Source of the DNA: Phymatolithon calcareum
Taxonomy: Eukaryota > Rhodophyta > Florideophyceae > Hapalidiales
Length of the DNA: 64,000 nt
Assembly (NCBI GenBank): GCA_977006965.1
Contig: OZ345376.1
Location: 2,108,001 to 2,172,000 of the forward strand
Direction: 5' to 3'
A program made the translations under genes and the position numbers. How positions within the stretch are numbered: position 1 is the first letter of the stretch; every line of letters starts with the position of its first letter. Shown piece by piece: positions 19,816-31,310 of this stretch. The notes beneath the pieces are model-generated. The model worked only from the letters and a program-made list of their open reading frames with translations, did no database searches and was not told where the DNA came from.

Positions 19816-20589
19816 TTAGTAGCAATGCACTATTCGTTCTTGCGCTCCAAAGGTTTCTGATAAAGGACCACCACGTTGAAGAGCGTAAACCTAAGCAATA
19901 CGACACCTCAGTACAAGACCACAAACTACGGTTCTAGTGTGGAGTTTCAAACTTGACTGACACAGAGTACAGTGTCGTTACCAGGTCAGTCGCACTGCAA
20001 ATAATGCACGCAATACACATTAGCTCTGCATGATGTCCAGGAGACAATATTTAGCTCAAGCTCCATCTGAGCTTCGGACTACTAGAGAGCACAAGTCACG
20101 TTTTACCTGTTCATTACATGTTCGTAGAGCATTTCGCTCATCGCTCATAAGATCTCCTCTTGTCACCACGCAAGAGTTCGCCGTCTCAGTCTACATCTAG
20201 CCTCGCGCTAGAGTTCGCTGACCACGCAAGTGTTCGTCCCGACCACATCCAGTCTTGCACTGGAGTTTTACGGACCTTGACACCTTTGTGTTTTGTCTGT
20301 CATTGTTACACACACAGCTCGTTCGCGGTCGATCCGTGTTCTACATAATCAAGAGCCATTTACTTTTGCGATGTTGAGGTACAGAATTTTGAGAAGTTAA
20401 TGTCTCCCATCACACGGTTTAGAAAATGTCACGATTTGATACCATCCTATTTTCTGCACTTTAGAAAATGTTTTCCGCTTTATTTTTAAAAGCCCTTAAG
20501 ACTTTCGATTACATGGGCAGGGTTTCCTCATTTGCTGCTTGCCTATCAAGAGCTGCTGTCTTTGATCAACCTAAGGTCTCAGCACAACT
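19816..20589. other. Region with no gene recognised
   Basis: No supported coding frame, RNA gene or repeat was identified. It lies downstream of the split membrane-protein gene on the minus strand and should hold its 3' untranslated region. Confidence 0.4.
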
Positions 20590-23063
20590 TTACGGAGCTT
20601 CAGGGAGAATATCTGTCTCTGTCAACAGAAAGACTATTAGAAAAATGGCGTTATAGCTTAAGATGAGGTACCCAATAGGTGTCTGTAGTGTGTAGTAGAG
20701 GGCCTTATCTAGGACGAAGAGAGTGTTGAAAGCGCCGACCATGCATCCAACTTTGAACAACCTTTTCTTCCTCTGATTTTTTCGAATCCCTGGAAAACAG
20801 AAAGTATAAAAACTCGACAGGACGGACACGAGCAGTCCAAGAAAGAAACCAGCGATATAGTATTTCATCTCACAAGAATACGGAGAATCAATGTTTTTGT
20901 TTTCCTGCTGTCCTGAAGCAGCCGTCTGAGATTTGTTTGAGAACAAAGCCCAGTTCCATTTTGGAAGAATAGCGAGGAAAGCCAAATCAAAGAAAATCAC
21001 GAAAAACCAAAAAGGATCGTGCACCACATAAAATCGGAAATATCTCTTGGACAAATTCTTCCCGAACAGAGCCCAAAGAATCCCGTATATTGTTTTCACG
21101 GATCCCACAACGGTTCCAATCCTGAAGAACCATTCACGTTTTTCAGACTTCTTGAATATTGGGAGCCTCAAGAATAAAAAAAGCAAAAAAAGGAATCACG
21201 AGTACAATGCCCGCATGATCACTACCGAAAGCACGTCACCGCCAATTGGCGATTAAATGGGCATTCGGACGTTTTCCCCCATTGAGTACCATACTTCTGG
21301 AAGACAAATTCGGTGAAATCGTACCAACTCTCATGAACAAGCTCGAAGTGTACCTTCAAAGATATCGACTAACAGAAGAGGAGACTAGTGAGACTGAATC
21401 GTCTTTTATGACGACATGGAATAGACCAAGACAAAATAGAACGGCGACGCTGAGATTCCTACGAACAGGACAAGTGGACTCTAAGCTTTTCCCTCCACCT
21501 TCTCTGGAGGAGGGTTTTTGCAGCTAGGGCTACGACGATAGCAACGAGCGGAGCTACCAAGGTAGTAGCATCTGAAACGCATCTCCCTTACAGTCTTATG
21601 AGTGTTTCTGAGGGCGTTTAATAAATTCAAAATTCAAAAAAAAAAAAAAAAAGTACAATGCCCGCGACGACACCCCCGAAAAAGAATGGGACATCACTTG
21701 CCTTTCGTTGCGGGCATCCAGTTATTCCATTTGACTCCGGAGAGAGGTCTCCTGCAGAGATAGCGTCAGAATGTTTCGTCCTTCGAATCAAACCATCTGA
21801 ATGTGATAGATCACTTGAAGCTTTGTCTGCATGTACAGTGTGAGCTCTTATATCTCGTTCCAGCAGCTTTCTTTGCCTAAGCAGGCTCTTGGAGTGATCC
21901 ATTTCACATGGTAACGCTCCATCAACACAAGTGCTCTCAGCTCGCTTCGTCTCCTTCTTCTCTTGGGCAAATCTCCATGCGACGAATTCAGTTGTGAATC
22001 CGACGATCATCGACCAGACAGATGCCAAAACGAAAAATATGCCAATTTTGTCAGAGAATAGAGATTTGTCACACACTGTTACCCATATCTCTACAATTTT
22101 CTGCCCTGCCTCCTCAGTCACGAATTCACGGCCTCTCGTGGCAGAACTTCTCATGGAGGAAATATAGAGAAGCTCCCCGCCCTTGATGAGCAGAGGAATT
22201 GCTGAGAAGAAGTCTGTAGCAACAGCGTACAGAACCGTGCGAAAGCGGGATAAGTCGTCAACAATAATAGGTGCAGGTAAGAATGCGAGAAGTAGCGGAA
22301 GAAGAAGAATGGCCGTATTTGGTGGAGATAGCTCTTGTACTCTGTCCTCTTGTACTGAGAGAAGCCCGCTCGCAGAGTTCACAGCTTCATGGACGCTAGG
22401 AATGTCAACATATTGGCTCGGAATGTCATTGCTAAACAGTGATTCCGGATGACCCGAGGAATAGTTCACGTAGAAGCCAGGAGGGGATGCAGGCCAAACT
22501 TTTTGGATCTGTATTGTACTGCGGTTGAACCCTGCCGTCAAACGACGACCCCCTGGTCTGCTCCACGCCAAGTCTGTAGGGCGATACATCAATACAACAG
22601 ATTGATTACCGATAAACGTTCCGGAGGAGATTCTGCATGTGAGCGCATTTCCAATTCTTAATGTCTTGCTGCGAAAACGTAACTCCGTGGATCCATTTCG
22701 CCGAAGATAGCTTGCCGTGCGCCGCAGCCTTTCCATGTGGTCACGATTGAAGGGAATAGGGAATCGGTAGGCAAAATTGAAGATACTGACGTCTCTTGTT
22801 TCTGTGCACGGGCGTGTTTTTGAGGGCTGTGTGGGTAGTGCAAAACGAATAGCATCGTCAGCCCACTTCTGCTGAGAATAGTCGCAAAGTTTGAACGTTG
22901 AATCGTTCCCCGATTTTGGAAATGAAAACGTGGTGTTGAAAAAGCGATCGATAGAACCAGATTCCGCCTCCAACGAATAAAAGTAAGCCGAAGATAGCTT
23001 GGTCGAGCAGACACAAGTGAGTAGAAGGCCCAGAAGGGAGCCGAAAAGACTTCGGTTCACCAT
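20590..23063 (-). pseudogene. Multi-pass membrane protein gene split by a LINE-D tail
   Basis: Starting at ATG 23063 the protein opens MVNRSLFGSLLGLLLTCVC, a signal peptide, followed by about 210 extracellular-type residues with several N-x-S/T sites (FNTTF, GFNRST). Membrane segments follow (ILLLPLLLAFLPAPIIV, IGIFFVLASVWSMIVGFTTEF, FFFGGVVAGIVL). A 437-bp LINE-D tail (21215-21651) interrupts the last of these. Beyond it the protein resumes with four or five more hydrophobic spans (FWFFVIFFDLAFLAIL, YYIAGFFLGLLVSVLSSFYTF, LILSYNAIFLIVFLL) and ends ETDILPEAP. Even with the insertion removed, a one-base shift in a T-run near 21185 must be explained. Family unknown. Confidence 0.75.
21215..21651 (+). 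mobile_element. LINE-D copy 2, 437-bp 3' tail
   Basis: The 3' end of LINE-D (LAIKWAFGRFPPLSTILLEDKF ... LMNKLEVYLQRY) ends with AATAAATTCAAAATTC and about 16 A residues. The 14-bp duplication AGTACAATGCCCGC lies at 21201-21214 and 21652-21665. Relative to 9380-18125 it lacks about 31 bp within TETEKALDKVLF. The intact duplication and tail suggest a recent insertion. Confidence 0.93.
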
Positions 23064-23072
23064 GTCGACGAG

Positions 23073-23143
23073 CGAGATGAATAGCAAGCCATAATAGGAG
23101 ATGATCTCCTATTATGGATTGCAATAGCATGCTATTCATCTCG
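23073..23143. repeat. Two-tier hairpin just upstream of the membrane-protein start codon
   Basis: Outer arms: CGAGATGAATAGCA (23073-23086) and TGCTATTCATCTCG (23130-23143). Inner arms: CCATAATAGGAGAT (23089-23102) and ATCTCCTATTATGG (23104-23117). All pairs are perfect. It begins 10 bases from ATG 23063, in the presumed leader of that gene. Confidence 0.85.
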
Positions 23144-23983
23144 AGAGAATCTGGACTTTGTAAGGTCGGTATTTCAGGCAAGGGCCCAATTATCATTGGC
23201 TCGTCCAAGAACGACAGAGACACTTGTGCGTGCTGAAGCGTGTTCGTCACGGAACTACAGTAATTTCGGAATGAGTATCAATACTCAAGTATCAACTGAA
23301 TAGTTGATTATTGGTCTCATGCTTTCTATATCAAGGAATATCAGAACTTTCCAAAAGTATCAAGTACTGTAATGAAAATCAGAAGCGTTCTCGACGACAC
23401 GTGTTAATTCTGTATCAAGGAAAAAACGAACTTTACTCCTAGAATATCTACTGTGCATATCTATCAGACACGTGTTGCGACAAGACAGACCAATTTATGC
23501 ATTGCTGGCAGTTGATATTCAGTGATATATCAACGAAAATAGGAGTATCAGTACTTGTTTGCAATCGGTTGATATTCTATCATATCATTGATATATTAGC
23601 AATGTTTGGGGGAGAATATCAACAGTTGTATCAGTGCTCAGCATTTCAATTTTACTCATCCCAGAATTGGATCATTTCTGAAATACAACCAACAAAAAAC
23701 ATAATGTTTGTGCTTGGTCTCGCCTATCATAATCGCGGGGAAAACGTTGATATATCATAGATTAACTCTTTTTTGAAGCATTCAAAAAGCATGCTCGGCG
23801 ATGCGGTCAATCCTCGATAATTGGATGTCCTTTGTCATGCAGTCCGATATCCAGACACCGGGGATATTCTGAAAGTGAATTTGTATCATAGCTCTCATTA
23901 CGCACGTGTGTTTCTGCCGTGCATTGCTGTGCACACTATTCAGTCAATTTGTACAGTAATGAAGAAATAAGAAATCTGAGTCT
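23144..23983. other. AT-rich stretch rich in GATATT/TATCA words
   Basis: No gene. The start (GGAATGAGTATCAATAC, 23269) and the word content resemble the MITE at 42861-43275, so this may be a diverged or truncated relative; a matching right end was not found. Confidence 0.35.
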
Positions 23984-23990
23984 GTTGCAT

Positions 23991-24361
23991 CAGGGGAATG
24001 TTAAGGGGGGGAGAAACGCAGACCCTGTGTCATACCGCTTTTCCAAGATTATCATATATCGAGCCCGTTTGAAAAAGAAACATTAGGGCGAAGATCGCAT
24101 CATAGAAATACCAGAGAAATAAAAGGAAATCATGGGAACATTAGGAGTTCCTAATCTAGCGGCAGCTCTCCTTGCTCAAATCGTTTCTTGGTAAGAAATA
24201 ACTAGAATTAAGGTTGGCGTCAAAGCTTTGTCGACAATTTTTGATACAGCGTTATCCTCATAAATCGCTGTGCACAACGCGCGCCTCGTTTTTATTAGAA
24301 TGTATGCTACTAGGTAATATGACACCGGGTTTGCGTTTCTCCCCCGCTTAACATTCCCCTG
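23991..24361. mobile_element. MITE with about 45-bp terminal inverted repeats
   Basis: 371 bp, non-coding. Left end CAGGGGAATGTTAAGGGGGG and right end CCCCGCTTAACATTCCCCTG; pairing extends about 45 bp through the AGAAACGCA and GTGTCAT blocks. GTTGCAT flanks both ends (23984-23990 and 24362-24368); an 8-bp hAT duplication with one change is possible. Confidence 0.85.
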
Positions 24362-24720
24362 GTTGCATTGACCCTGTCTTCTCTGGACATACGGCCATAT
24401 CCACGACGTTGATCATCAACCCATGATGGAGACATTCGTATGGGTCGCGGACAGGTGGCCGAGAGAGGCACAGAGCATTCGCGTAGAAAACGCGCCGTGA
24501 CGTGCCTCAATATTTTTTTCAAATTTAATGCATACGGTGGCTCCCTCCTTGCCCATATCCAGATATGTAATATTCTGACGACCTTTACATTTCGATATAT
24601 TTTGGACGATATCGTATCCGGCACAGGCACCTGTATTCTGAAAACCGGGGATATTCTAAATTCGGAGATCCATTTATGAAGGATTAACTGTACAGCCCAT
24701 CCTCATGGTACAGTAATAAT

Positions 24721-24795
24721 GTCGAGAATACAGTATTCGAAACTCGAAGCTTCGATCTTCGCGAAGATGATCTTCGAGTTTCGAAGATTCTCGAC
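24721..24795. repeat. 75-bp imperfect palindrome
   Basis: GTCGAGAAT ... ATTCTCGAC at the ends, TTCGAAACTCGAAG pairing with CTTCGAGTTTCGAA inside, and ATCTTCGCGAAGAT at the centre. It lies 18 bases left of duplication copy A. Confidence 0.8.
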
Positions 24796-24812
24796 GTTCA
24801 GTTATCAGAGGA

Positions 24813-25140
24813 GTCATGCTGGGATGCCAGGGGCGCAGGATATGGCATGACGCAATTCACGAAACCAGGAATGAGTGAGGTCCCCAAACACAAAAGAATC
24901 TGTCCAGAGCCGACATAAGGAAATACAATAGGGAGCTGAAAACAAGATCTGAGGATGCCACGGCATCCGCATAGAGAAGTAGCGCCACTATCATCGTTCC
25001 AACCCCGACGGCTATGAGCTTACCATCGAATCTCTGTTACACGGTTTGCGCCATTTGGAGAAGTCCATATCCCGTAGCACTTGCATGTCTCCGACATGAT
25101 GACTCAAGAAATGCCGACGCCATGTCCAAAATAAATGCCT
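24813..25140 (-). pseudogene. Copy-A remnant of small membrane-protein frame
   Basis: Homologous to the minus-strand frame at 43531-43926 (SLGLVFSSLLYFFMSALDRFF). In A the hydrophobic frame survives, but stops interrupt it. No family is recognised. Confidence 0.4.
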
Positions 25141-25873
25141 AACAGCTGCTACCTCGGCTCGAGTAATTCCGAAGAATGGAGTGAATGCATTGCGGCCGGT
25201 GAGCACAGTGATGCGCGATATCTACAAGGATTTTTGAGAGATTCAACAATACTGCGCGTGAGCCAGGATTCGCGCATTCACGCCCGTCATTCCAACATGA
25301 CTTCTGCAAAAGTGCTACTTGTAAAAGCAGGGTTCGGGCTCGTCCGACGCGATGTGTCGCATTGCAAAGTCGGCTGCTGTAATTGTATCCGGAACTATTT
25401 TTCGAAGCTCCTTCAATCTGGGCATGGCATTGACGGTGTGGCGTTGGGAGCTTTGTCATTACATATCTCCTTACATCCACTTGGGATTTAGGAGGCACAC
25501 CACAGGATTCTTTGGACTCCGCGCCACGGGAGTTTCGGCTTTCTGTCAACTACAAGGTGGCTTTGGGTTGATTGTAGAATCTTCCCTCCGCAATTTGCGA
25601 GCCCGTAGGCGCCAATGTGAGACCGTGCAGACATACTGTATGAGTAATTGGTAATAAATCCACGGCTGCGTAGGATCACGGGCTCGCGACACGCAATGAT
25701 TTCACTGGGTGCAGGTGGCCCATTTCGATGTTATCGATATTCCTAATGCCAGGCCACGCAAATCACTACAGGGTCAAGGGTTTTCAAAAATGTCCTCGTA
25801 TCTTCTTCATTCCAGAATAAGCAACCTTCTGGAATTCATCTTCATGCAGCATTCTTCGGTAAATCATCGCTTC

Positions 25874-26556
25874 TCACGCGACAGTCGATAAGCAATTGCA
25901 GCACCCACTTCTCTCCATGCTCGACTTTCTCCGCGAAATGAAGCAGTTCCCTTTTGCTCTCATAAAGCAGTGCGTCCCCAACTTTCGCATCGCATTGCAA
26001 CCCCATATCCGGAAACACAGTTGCCCGCCCGACTCCGCCGCCATGAGGTATAGCAGTAGCGTCGCATCTTTTCCGTCAACGTGAGGCGCAACGCCCTCAC
26101 CAGCGAAATAGCGCACCGTCATTACGTCCCTTACTATTATCTCATCTTGCTTGGACGGACCCTAAGTTCCTCCGCGAATCACGCAGTACGTCCTGGAAAA
26201 AAATCGCAAAGCAGTTGCAATACCGGCTCGAGTGCTGGACCACACGGATCGAACCCTGTGCGCAACACGTGCCCGACGCCGGAATCGAAGTTATTGTCGC
26301 GTTCCTCAGGCACCGAAGCGAGCTGAGCGTCGATTAACGGAGTAGTGGTGGAGAATGATGCAGAATCTGATGATCACATGACTGAGGTATGGCAACTCCC
26401 CACTTGAGAGCAGAGCGGGTTGGCGTCGCCACAGGTGCTGCGCAGCAAGGGGCACTTCTTCTGTTCGATGGCAATGCGAAGATCTGTAGTGATGAGATGA
26501 AAGTGGATGTCATTGAGATCGCCATCGACTTGTCCTGCTAGCATTGCCGTGCTCAA
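25874..26556 (-). pseudogene. Prolyl-4-hydroxylase-like pseudogene (copy A)
   Basis: Homologous to the intact gene at 44633-45361. Relative to it, a C is missing in TGCCCGCCC (near 26030), shifting the frame just after HVDGKDATLLLYLMAAESGG. A 37-bp deletion near 26332 removes codons for the FLSYSECEAL segment, and 6 bp are missing near 26297. The HxD motif (PHVDGKD) is still visible, but the distal His/Lys segment is out of frame. It is non-functional. Confidence 0.85.
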
Positions 26557-27929
26557 GAGAGAAGAAGACTGCTGTCCTCAGCGTGGTCAATCGATGCTCA
26601 TGTGTGTATTGCCGAGCCACTTGCCAACACATAACTGGCTGTTATCCAGCCAATGACTTCCACGTTTATGGCCAGTTCTGGAAATGCTGCCAGAAACATT
26701 TTTTGAGTTGCCCAACTCCCATCCGGCTCGTTGTTTGCGCTCCAGTAATGCCTGAGGGCATGTTTGTTTGCGTGATTAAGGCTAGTAGCATGGTGACGGG
26801 GCAAATTTGGGGGAGCGGTGGCTTCTGAGCCAAGGCCTGACCACTGAATCGTGCTTGAGAAGCATGTGTTCCAAACGTTGGACCAATTTTACTTATCATA
26901 CAGTACTCCAAAGTGTCGATCGTCCTCCACGAATAGCCCAGCGCGATAAAGGTGTCTTTGCGCGCAAAGTTAACATGTGTTCAAGTCATATATAATCGAA
27001 TCCCGCTATGAATATCGAAAGGGTGGTGAGAATTTGCAAGCCACTTGCCTAGGAACAAATGCGAAACCACGGCGAAGATCGATTGCTTTCGCCATTTTTG
27101 CGTTCAATGCTCGTCAGAAGTGATGCTTTTCGGGCGGGCGCTCAGCTTTCGACCAAGCACGATAATCCATCTATTAGGCATATGTGGAGGTCACACGTTA
27201 TTCTGCTTCGTATTCCAGTCGGCCGATTTCGAATGCCCGGCGGGATCAGCCAGCGTTGACAGAGCCGGAGTTTAAGTACACATATAGTTGGACCTCGTAG
27301 TGGCATTCGTATTGTCCTCAACCAGCGCCATGACTGTGTGCTGCGCGCCACTACTTTGCAATTCAACGGGCGTGAAGGGGGAGGTCCCATGAGCAGCCGA
27401 TCGATGGTTTACGCTCTTTCCCTTGAGCATTGTGCGTATACACAGTGACTGATGTGTGGCGAAGAATCACGAGCAATCGTTGTGTTCTCCCCATGGACAA
27501 GTACTGACATGGCGTTGCGAACGGCTACTGCTGTATTCACGGCCTCAGACACCGGGCAGCGGAGAAGTATTGCGGCAAGGTACCGGCTCCCCACGAAGCC
27601 GAGGACAAGGAAGGTCACAAGAGATGCTGCGAAGCGATATAATGAAAATGGTCAGGGAAAGTCGCAGGGCGACAGAAAAAAAGATGTAAACGATCGATGT
27701 TCCCCAGTCCAGTATCCTTTAGTAAAAAGCGAAAAGAGAGAGTCTTGACAAAGGAACTCGTCTAGGCCGGAGCACGTTAGAGCCGAGCGGCGTCGGGGTC
27801 ATATTTTATATCACTTCGCCGTCACAGAGAAATCATATCACCGGTCCTGAGAACGACATTTATGGGCCTCCCGCCATTCGTTCCTACAGGTCCAACGAAG
27901 CCATCTGAGTGGACCACTGGGGCAGCGAC

Positions 27930-28423
27930 TCGTTGATGTCTTTTCTTTCTTGCTTTCTTTATTGCAGAAATATCGCTCACACTGAAGGTGAGCTCCTCAA
28001 CCTGTTCTGCAACAGCTTCTCCAGAAATTTGAGTACAGCTAAGGGTCTCTTACGGCATAGCTCTTCTACGGTTTTTGTACCCACTCTACCAATAAACTAA
28101 CTTCTGGAGACGGAACATCCACCACACCTTAAAATCAGGTGCTCGGCAGTGTTCTTGCAACCAGAGTTACAGGTTTTTGCACAATGGGTCGTACGACATT
28201 GTGTCTTCATGCCTAAACACGGCCATCATGAGGGTGCAGTCTGCAATCAGTTGGTGTAACATCGCCTCAGCCCCTCTGTGCAATATCGGCAGTTCTCGAG
28301 GCAGTATCGGAATGGCGACAGGTTCGGCTCGTAGAGACGTCCTAATGATTGATCTCGCTGCATCGAGTGTCAAAGGAACTTCTGATGATCCAATAGGCTT
28401 GATTCGCAAATAGCACTTTTTGC
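27930..28423 (-). pseudogene. LINE C-terminal zinc-finger remnant (copy A)
   Basis: The minus strand reads HCAKTCNSGCKNTAEHLIL then RCGGCSVS, a Cys/His-rich tail of the type that closes some RNase-H-bearing LINE proteins (C-x-x-C ... T-x-E-H-x-L-x-x-C). Flanking frames contain AEAMLHQLIADCTLMMAVF and GRVGTKTVEEL. Stops and frame changes throughout. The same remnant is in copy B (47260-47758), so it predates the duplication. Confidence 0.45.
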
Positions 28424-29330
28424 TATTCGTCGTAATTAAGTGGATTTATTGAGAAGGTACCATGTGTCCCAACGTGAGGAAAGTCGGCACCTTTCTTAGC
28501 ATTCTGCTGCACTCGAAATTTCGGTTCCTTAATCAGAATTTCTTAGTATCGCGTCGATGGCTCGGGCCACGTTGGTCTCCTCTGCGGGGGTCCATATTGG
28601 CTTCCTCAGGATACTCTTCAGTATTCTAACTGCCCATGCTCCTTGACTGCCCATTTCTTCTATTAACTTAGGACGATTTCTTGGAAACTGACCTACAAAC
28701 CATCTTGGACAGAGAATTCCGTGCCCGGTATCTTTCATCCTCACTGCTTGGTGCGGTAGACCATTCTTGGAGAATGTAATTTTCCTAGCGCGGCGCTCTT
28801 CTTGTTGTTCCCAGGCTAGTCGGAGGGCACTTCTGTCTTGGATATCGTTGGTGTGCTCGATTTTCGCATGCGGTCCAGCGTCTCGAGTTCCAGCTCTGCC
28901 CCCGCGTCGCGTGTCTCCTCCATAACCCTCTTAAGTCTTCGCGTTAACTTCGAGAGCAGGTGCCGTCGGCGGAGCTCCCATGGTTCTATTTGGCACAGCT
29001 TCATTAGTCTTCTCCAGTGCCGCCCTGCCCACTTTCCAAGCAGCACCGTTGCGATGTACTTTTGGACTTGCACTGCTGCTCTCGATACTCGACTTGTGTC
29101 AGGAGTTATATGCGCGTCGTACTCATATACCGGCCTGATGAATGCTTTAAAAAGCCTGATGCATTTTTCTGTGCTGTATCCTTTCCTTGTCATGCCTAGA
29201 GTGTTCTTGAGCCGGACTTTCGCGCCAGCGCTTTTAAGTCGCTCCAGGAGTCGGTCGTCACAACTTCCGTTTTCGTTGATTGTCGTACCGAGATATTCTG
29301 CCGTGCGTCTTATTTGAACTTCCTCGTTCG
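28424..29330 (-). mobile_element. LINE-A copy 2, inserted in duplication copy A
   Basis: The minus strand encodes RLFKAFIRPVYEYDAHITPD, VSRAAVQVQKYIATVLLGKW and ELRRRHLLSKLTRRLKR, the C-terminal region of a LINE RT. The 3' end (at left) is CTCAATAAATCCACTTAATTA, again without poly(A). Copy B is continuous across this point (47758/47759), giving an empty site. The flanks TTTGCTATTCGTCG and TTTGCTACTCATCG are an aged target-site duplication. Confidence 0.85.
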
Positions 29331-29569
29331 CCTTTGCTACTCATCGACAGCATCATTTCTTGGAATTCTGCAGTGACTTGGTATCAAGATGTCTTCAACG
29401 AAAATCTCCTTGAACATCTAGCACCTTCCGACGAGCCTCCTTTTGTAACTTGATACGAAGTAATCCGTCTACTGGAATTGCATAAACTGGACTCTATGTT
29501 GAAAGAAGTTTTGTCTAGTTCATCAGGTGTTACCCACAATAGGGCGGCTCCTCTCTTATGCCTGGATCG

Positions 29570-29651
29570 TAAGGTCAGGTGGCCAAATTGGATAAGGCAT
29601 CGGTTTACGGATCCGGAGATTGCAGGTTAGAGTCCTGGCGCGATCGACATT
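29570..29651 (+). other. tRNA-Arg(ACG)-like sequence fused to LINE-B
   Basis: A recognisable D arm (TGGCCAAATTGGATAAGGC), an anticodon loop TTACGGA (anticodon ACG) with a mostly paired stem TCGG/CCGG, and a T arm (GCAGGTTAGAGTCCTGGC), ending GCGATCGACA. The 5' acceptor strand does not pair with the 3' one in this register, and the B box has A for C, so it is a decayed or partial tRNA rather than a working gene. Confidence 0.55.
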
Positions 29652-30784
29652 TTAATATATTCATGAACACATTCGCCGAAGCCACCGCCCAAGTACCAAG
29701 AACCGTGTCTGAACATCCAGCGCAAATATTTGCTGATGATGTTCTTCTTCAGGCAAAGAATGCCAAAGGGTTGCAAAAACTATTGGGCAGAGCCACGAAG
29801 TGGGCGGGCGAGAACTCCATGAAATGGAACACAAAGCCAGGAAGGAGTGTGGTCCTTAAGTGCAAAGGCCTCCCAAAGAAGAAAATTTTCCTTGCAGGAA
29901 AAGAGCTGCATCAGGCTTGGAGGCTATCCTACCTGGGGATCAATATGAGCAACAACTGATTCACGGACGATACAGCAATTTAAAGAGTTCGGAATGCGGT
30001 GGGATGTATACGCAAACTCCGCCAAATAGGCGCGAACGTCAGAGGATTCCAGCCAGCCACTTGCGTCAGGATTTTCAAGTCTTTGATTCTCCCCAAATGG
30101 GAGTATGGCATTCACCTGACCCCGATCACCAAACGTCTGTTATCGGCAATCAAAGCAGCAGAAGGTCTTTTCTTCAGGTATGTTTTCGGAAAATATGCCG
30201 AAGATCGAAGGGAGCGGATGCGAGTGCTCTGCCGACTCGCCAGCCCACAGATGAGGAGAGCGCATCAGGCTGAAAGGTTCGCCTTAAGCCTGGTAAGACG
30301 GAAGAAGTACCTTGAGCTCGCAGAAGAATACCAAGGAAGAGAAGAAGACCTGGAAGATGTATCAAAGGATATTGGGCATCTTAGAGAAGAGAAGCACCTC
30401 AACGAAGCTCTAAAACAAGCAGAAGAAAGTATGGTATCAAAAACCGGACGCGTACGGGAAGCAGCAAAAATATGGACGTTGGAAGAAGAGGGACGGACAG
30501 TTAAAATCCCGGTCGACAAGCCGAATAAACTACCAGGAGTGCTACATATAAGGGACAGAACTGGGCGGTTGATATGCCTGAGATTTCTTTTCAACAGAGC
30601 TACTTTGTCGAGAAAATCAGTTTTAGCGAAGTACTTTGGTCCCGGTGCTATAGTTGAGCTCGTTGTGCTACAACGCACACTACGGTGCATGAAGATGGAC
30701 CAAGAAACAGAATATGAATGCGGCCGACTAAGTCGAGCCCTCGCAGGGAGAGAAATTCGGATTAAGGAGATATTAGGAGGCTAG
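29650..30784 (+). pseudogene. LINE-B reverse transcriptase C-terminal half
   Basis: The first frame (to 29959) begins in RT box B/C sequence and has FADDVLLQAKNAKGLQKLL. After a frame change the second (29999-30784) continues GCIRKLRQIGANVRGFQPAT, IFKSLILPKWEYGIHLTP and a long basic tail to EIRIKEILGG. The catalytic FADD box is intact, but boxes 0-A are missing through 5' truncation. The closest relative in the window is 36648-38239. Confidence 0.8.
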
Positions 30785-30889
30785 TAGAGAGATGAATGTG
30801 GAAGACAGCGAGAAGCTGCCCTGTTAATCAAATTGAGGTTTTGGGAGCTTTTAAAATAAATCAACATATAACCCCCTCTTATGCCTGGT

Positions 30890-31310
30890 ATCATATATGA
30901 ATATATTCTATCTGAGCCCCTAGCATGTACTCGATTGTTTTTGGCAACTCTGCTCCAAAGCGTTGCTTTATATTGAAAGAAGAATGGACGCAGTGCAACA
31001 ACAACGTTTCCCTCTTAGCGGGGTTATTATCTGTTAATCTGTCTAAGCACTACCGGAGCTTCTCTATCACATCAACTCGTCTCCATTGCTCTCAATGACT
31101 ATTGGACGGCTGAGGAGGCCGGGACCTCCGCGGTTGACGTGTTAGTGCGCACCAGGGACTTACGCTGAAACCGGCTCGGACACGTTCTGAGACCGGACAA
31201 GCAGCGGCCTGTGCGCCAGGCGGCTTTGCAATGCATCCTGGTACCACCAAAATTAATCTTTGGTGACGCCCTGGGGCTGATGGGTAAATCGCCCTCCATC
31301 TAACGAAGGA
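30890..31310 (+). pseudogene. LINE C-terminal remnant in copy A
   Basis: The homologue in copy B (48897-49112) reads RDLRWNRLGHVMRPDKHRPV, the R-x-L-R-W-x-G-H-V signature near the C-terminus of many LINE RTs. In A the frame has an in-frame TGA (ACGCTGAAACC). Confidence 0.45.

Larger units (their letters stand above)
29566..30875 (+). mobile_element. LINE-B copy with tRNA-like 5' head
   Basis: The 13-bp duplication CTCTTATGCCTGG is at 29553-29565 and 30876-30888; copy B reads straight through here. The insertion starts with a tRNA-Arg-like segment (about 29570-29650) joined to LINE-B RT sequence (IFMNTFAEATAQVPRTVS, IFADDVLLQAKN). It ends GCTTTTAAAATAAATCAACATATA with no poly(A). Confidence 0.88.

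Noticed and set aside
29570-29651. Functional tRNA-Arg gene
   Set aside because: The acceptor strands do not pair, the B box is altered, and the segment sits inside a LINE insertion; treated as a tRNA-derived fragment.
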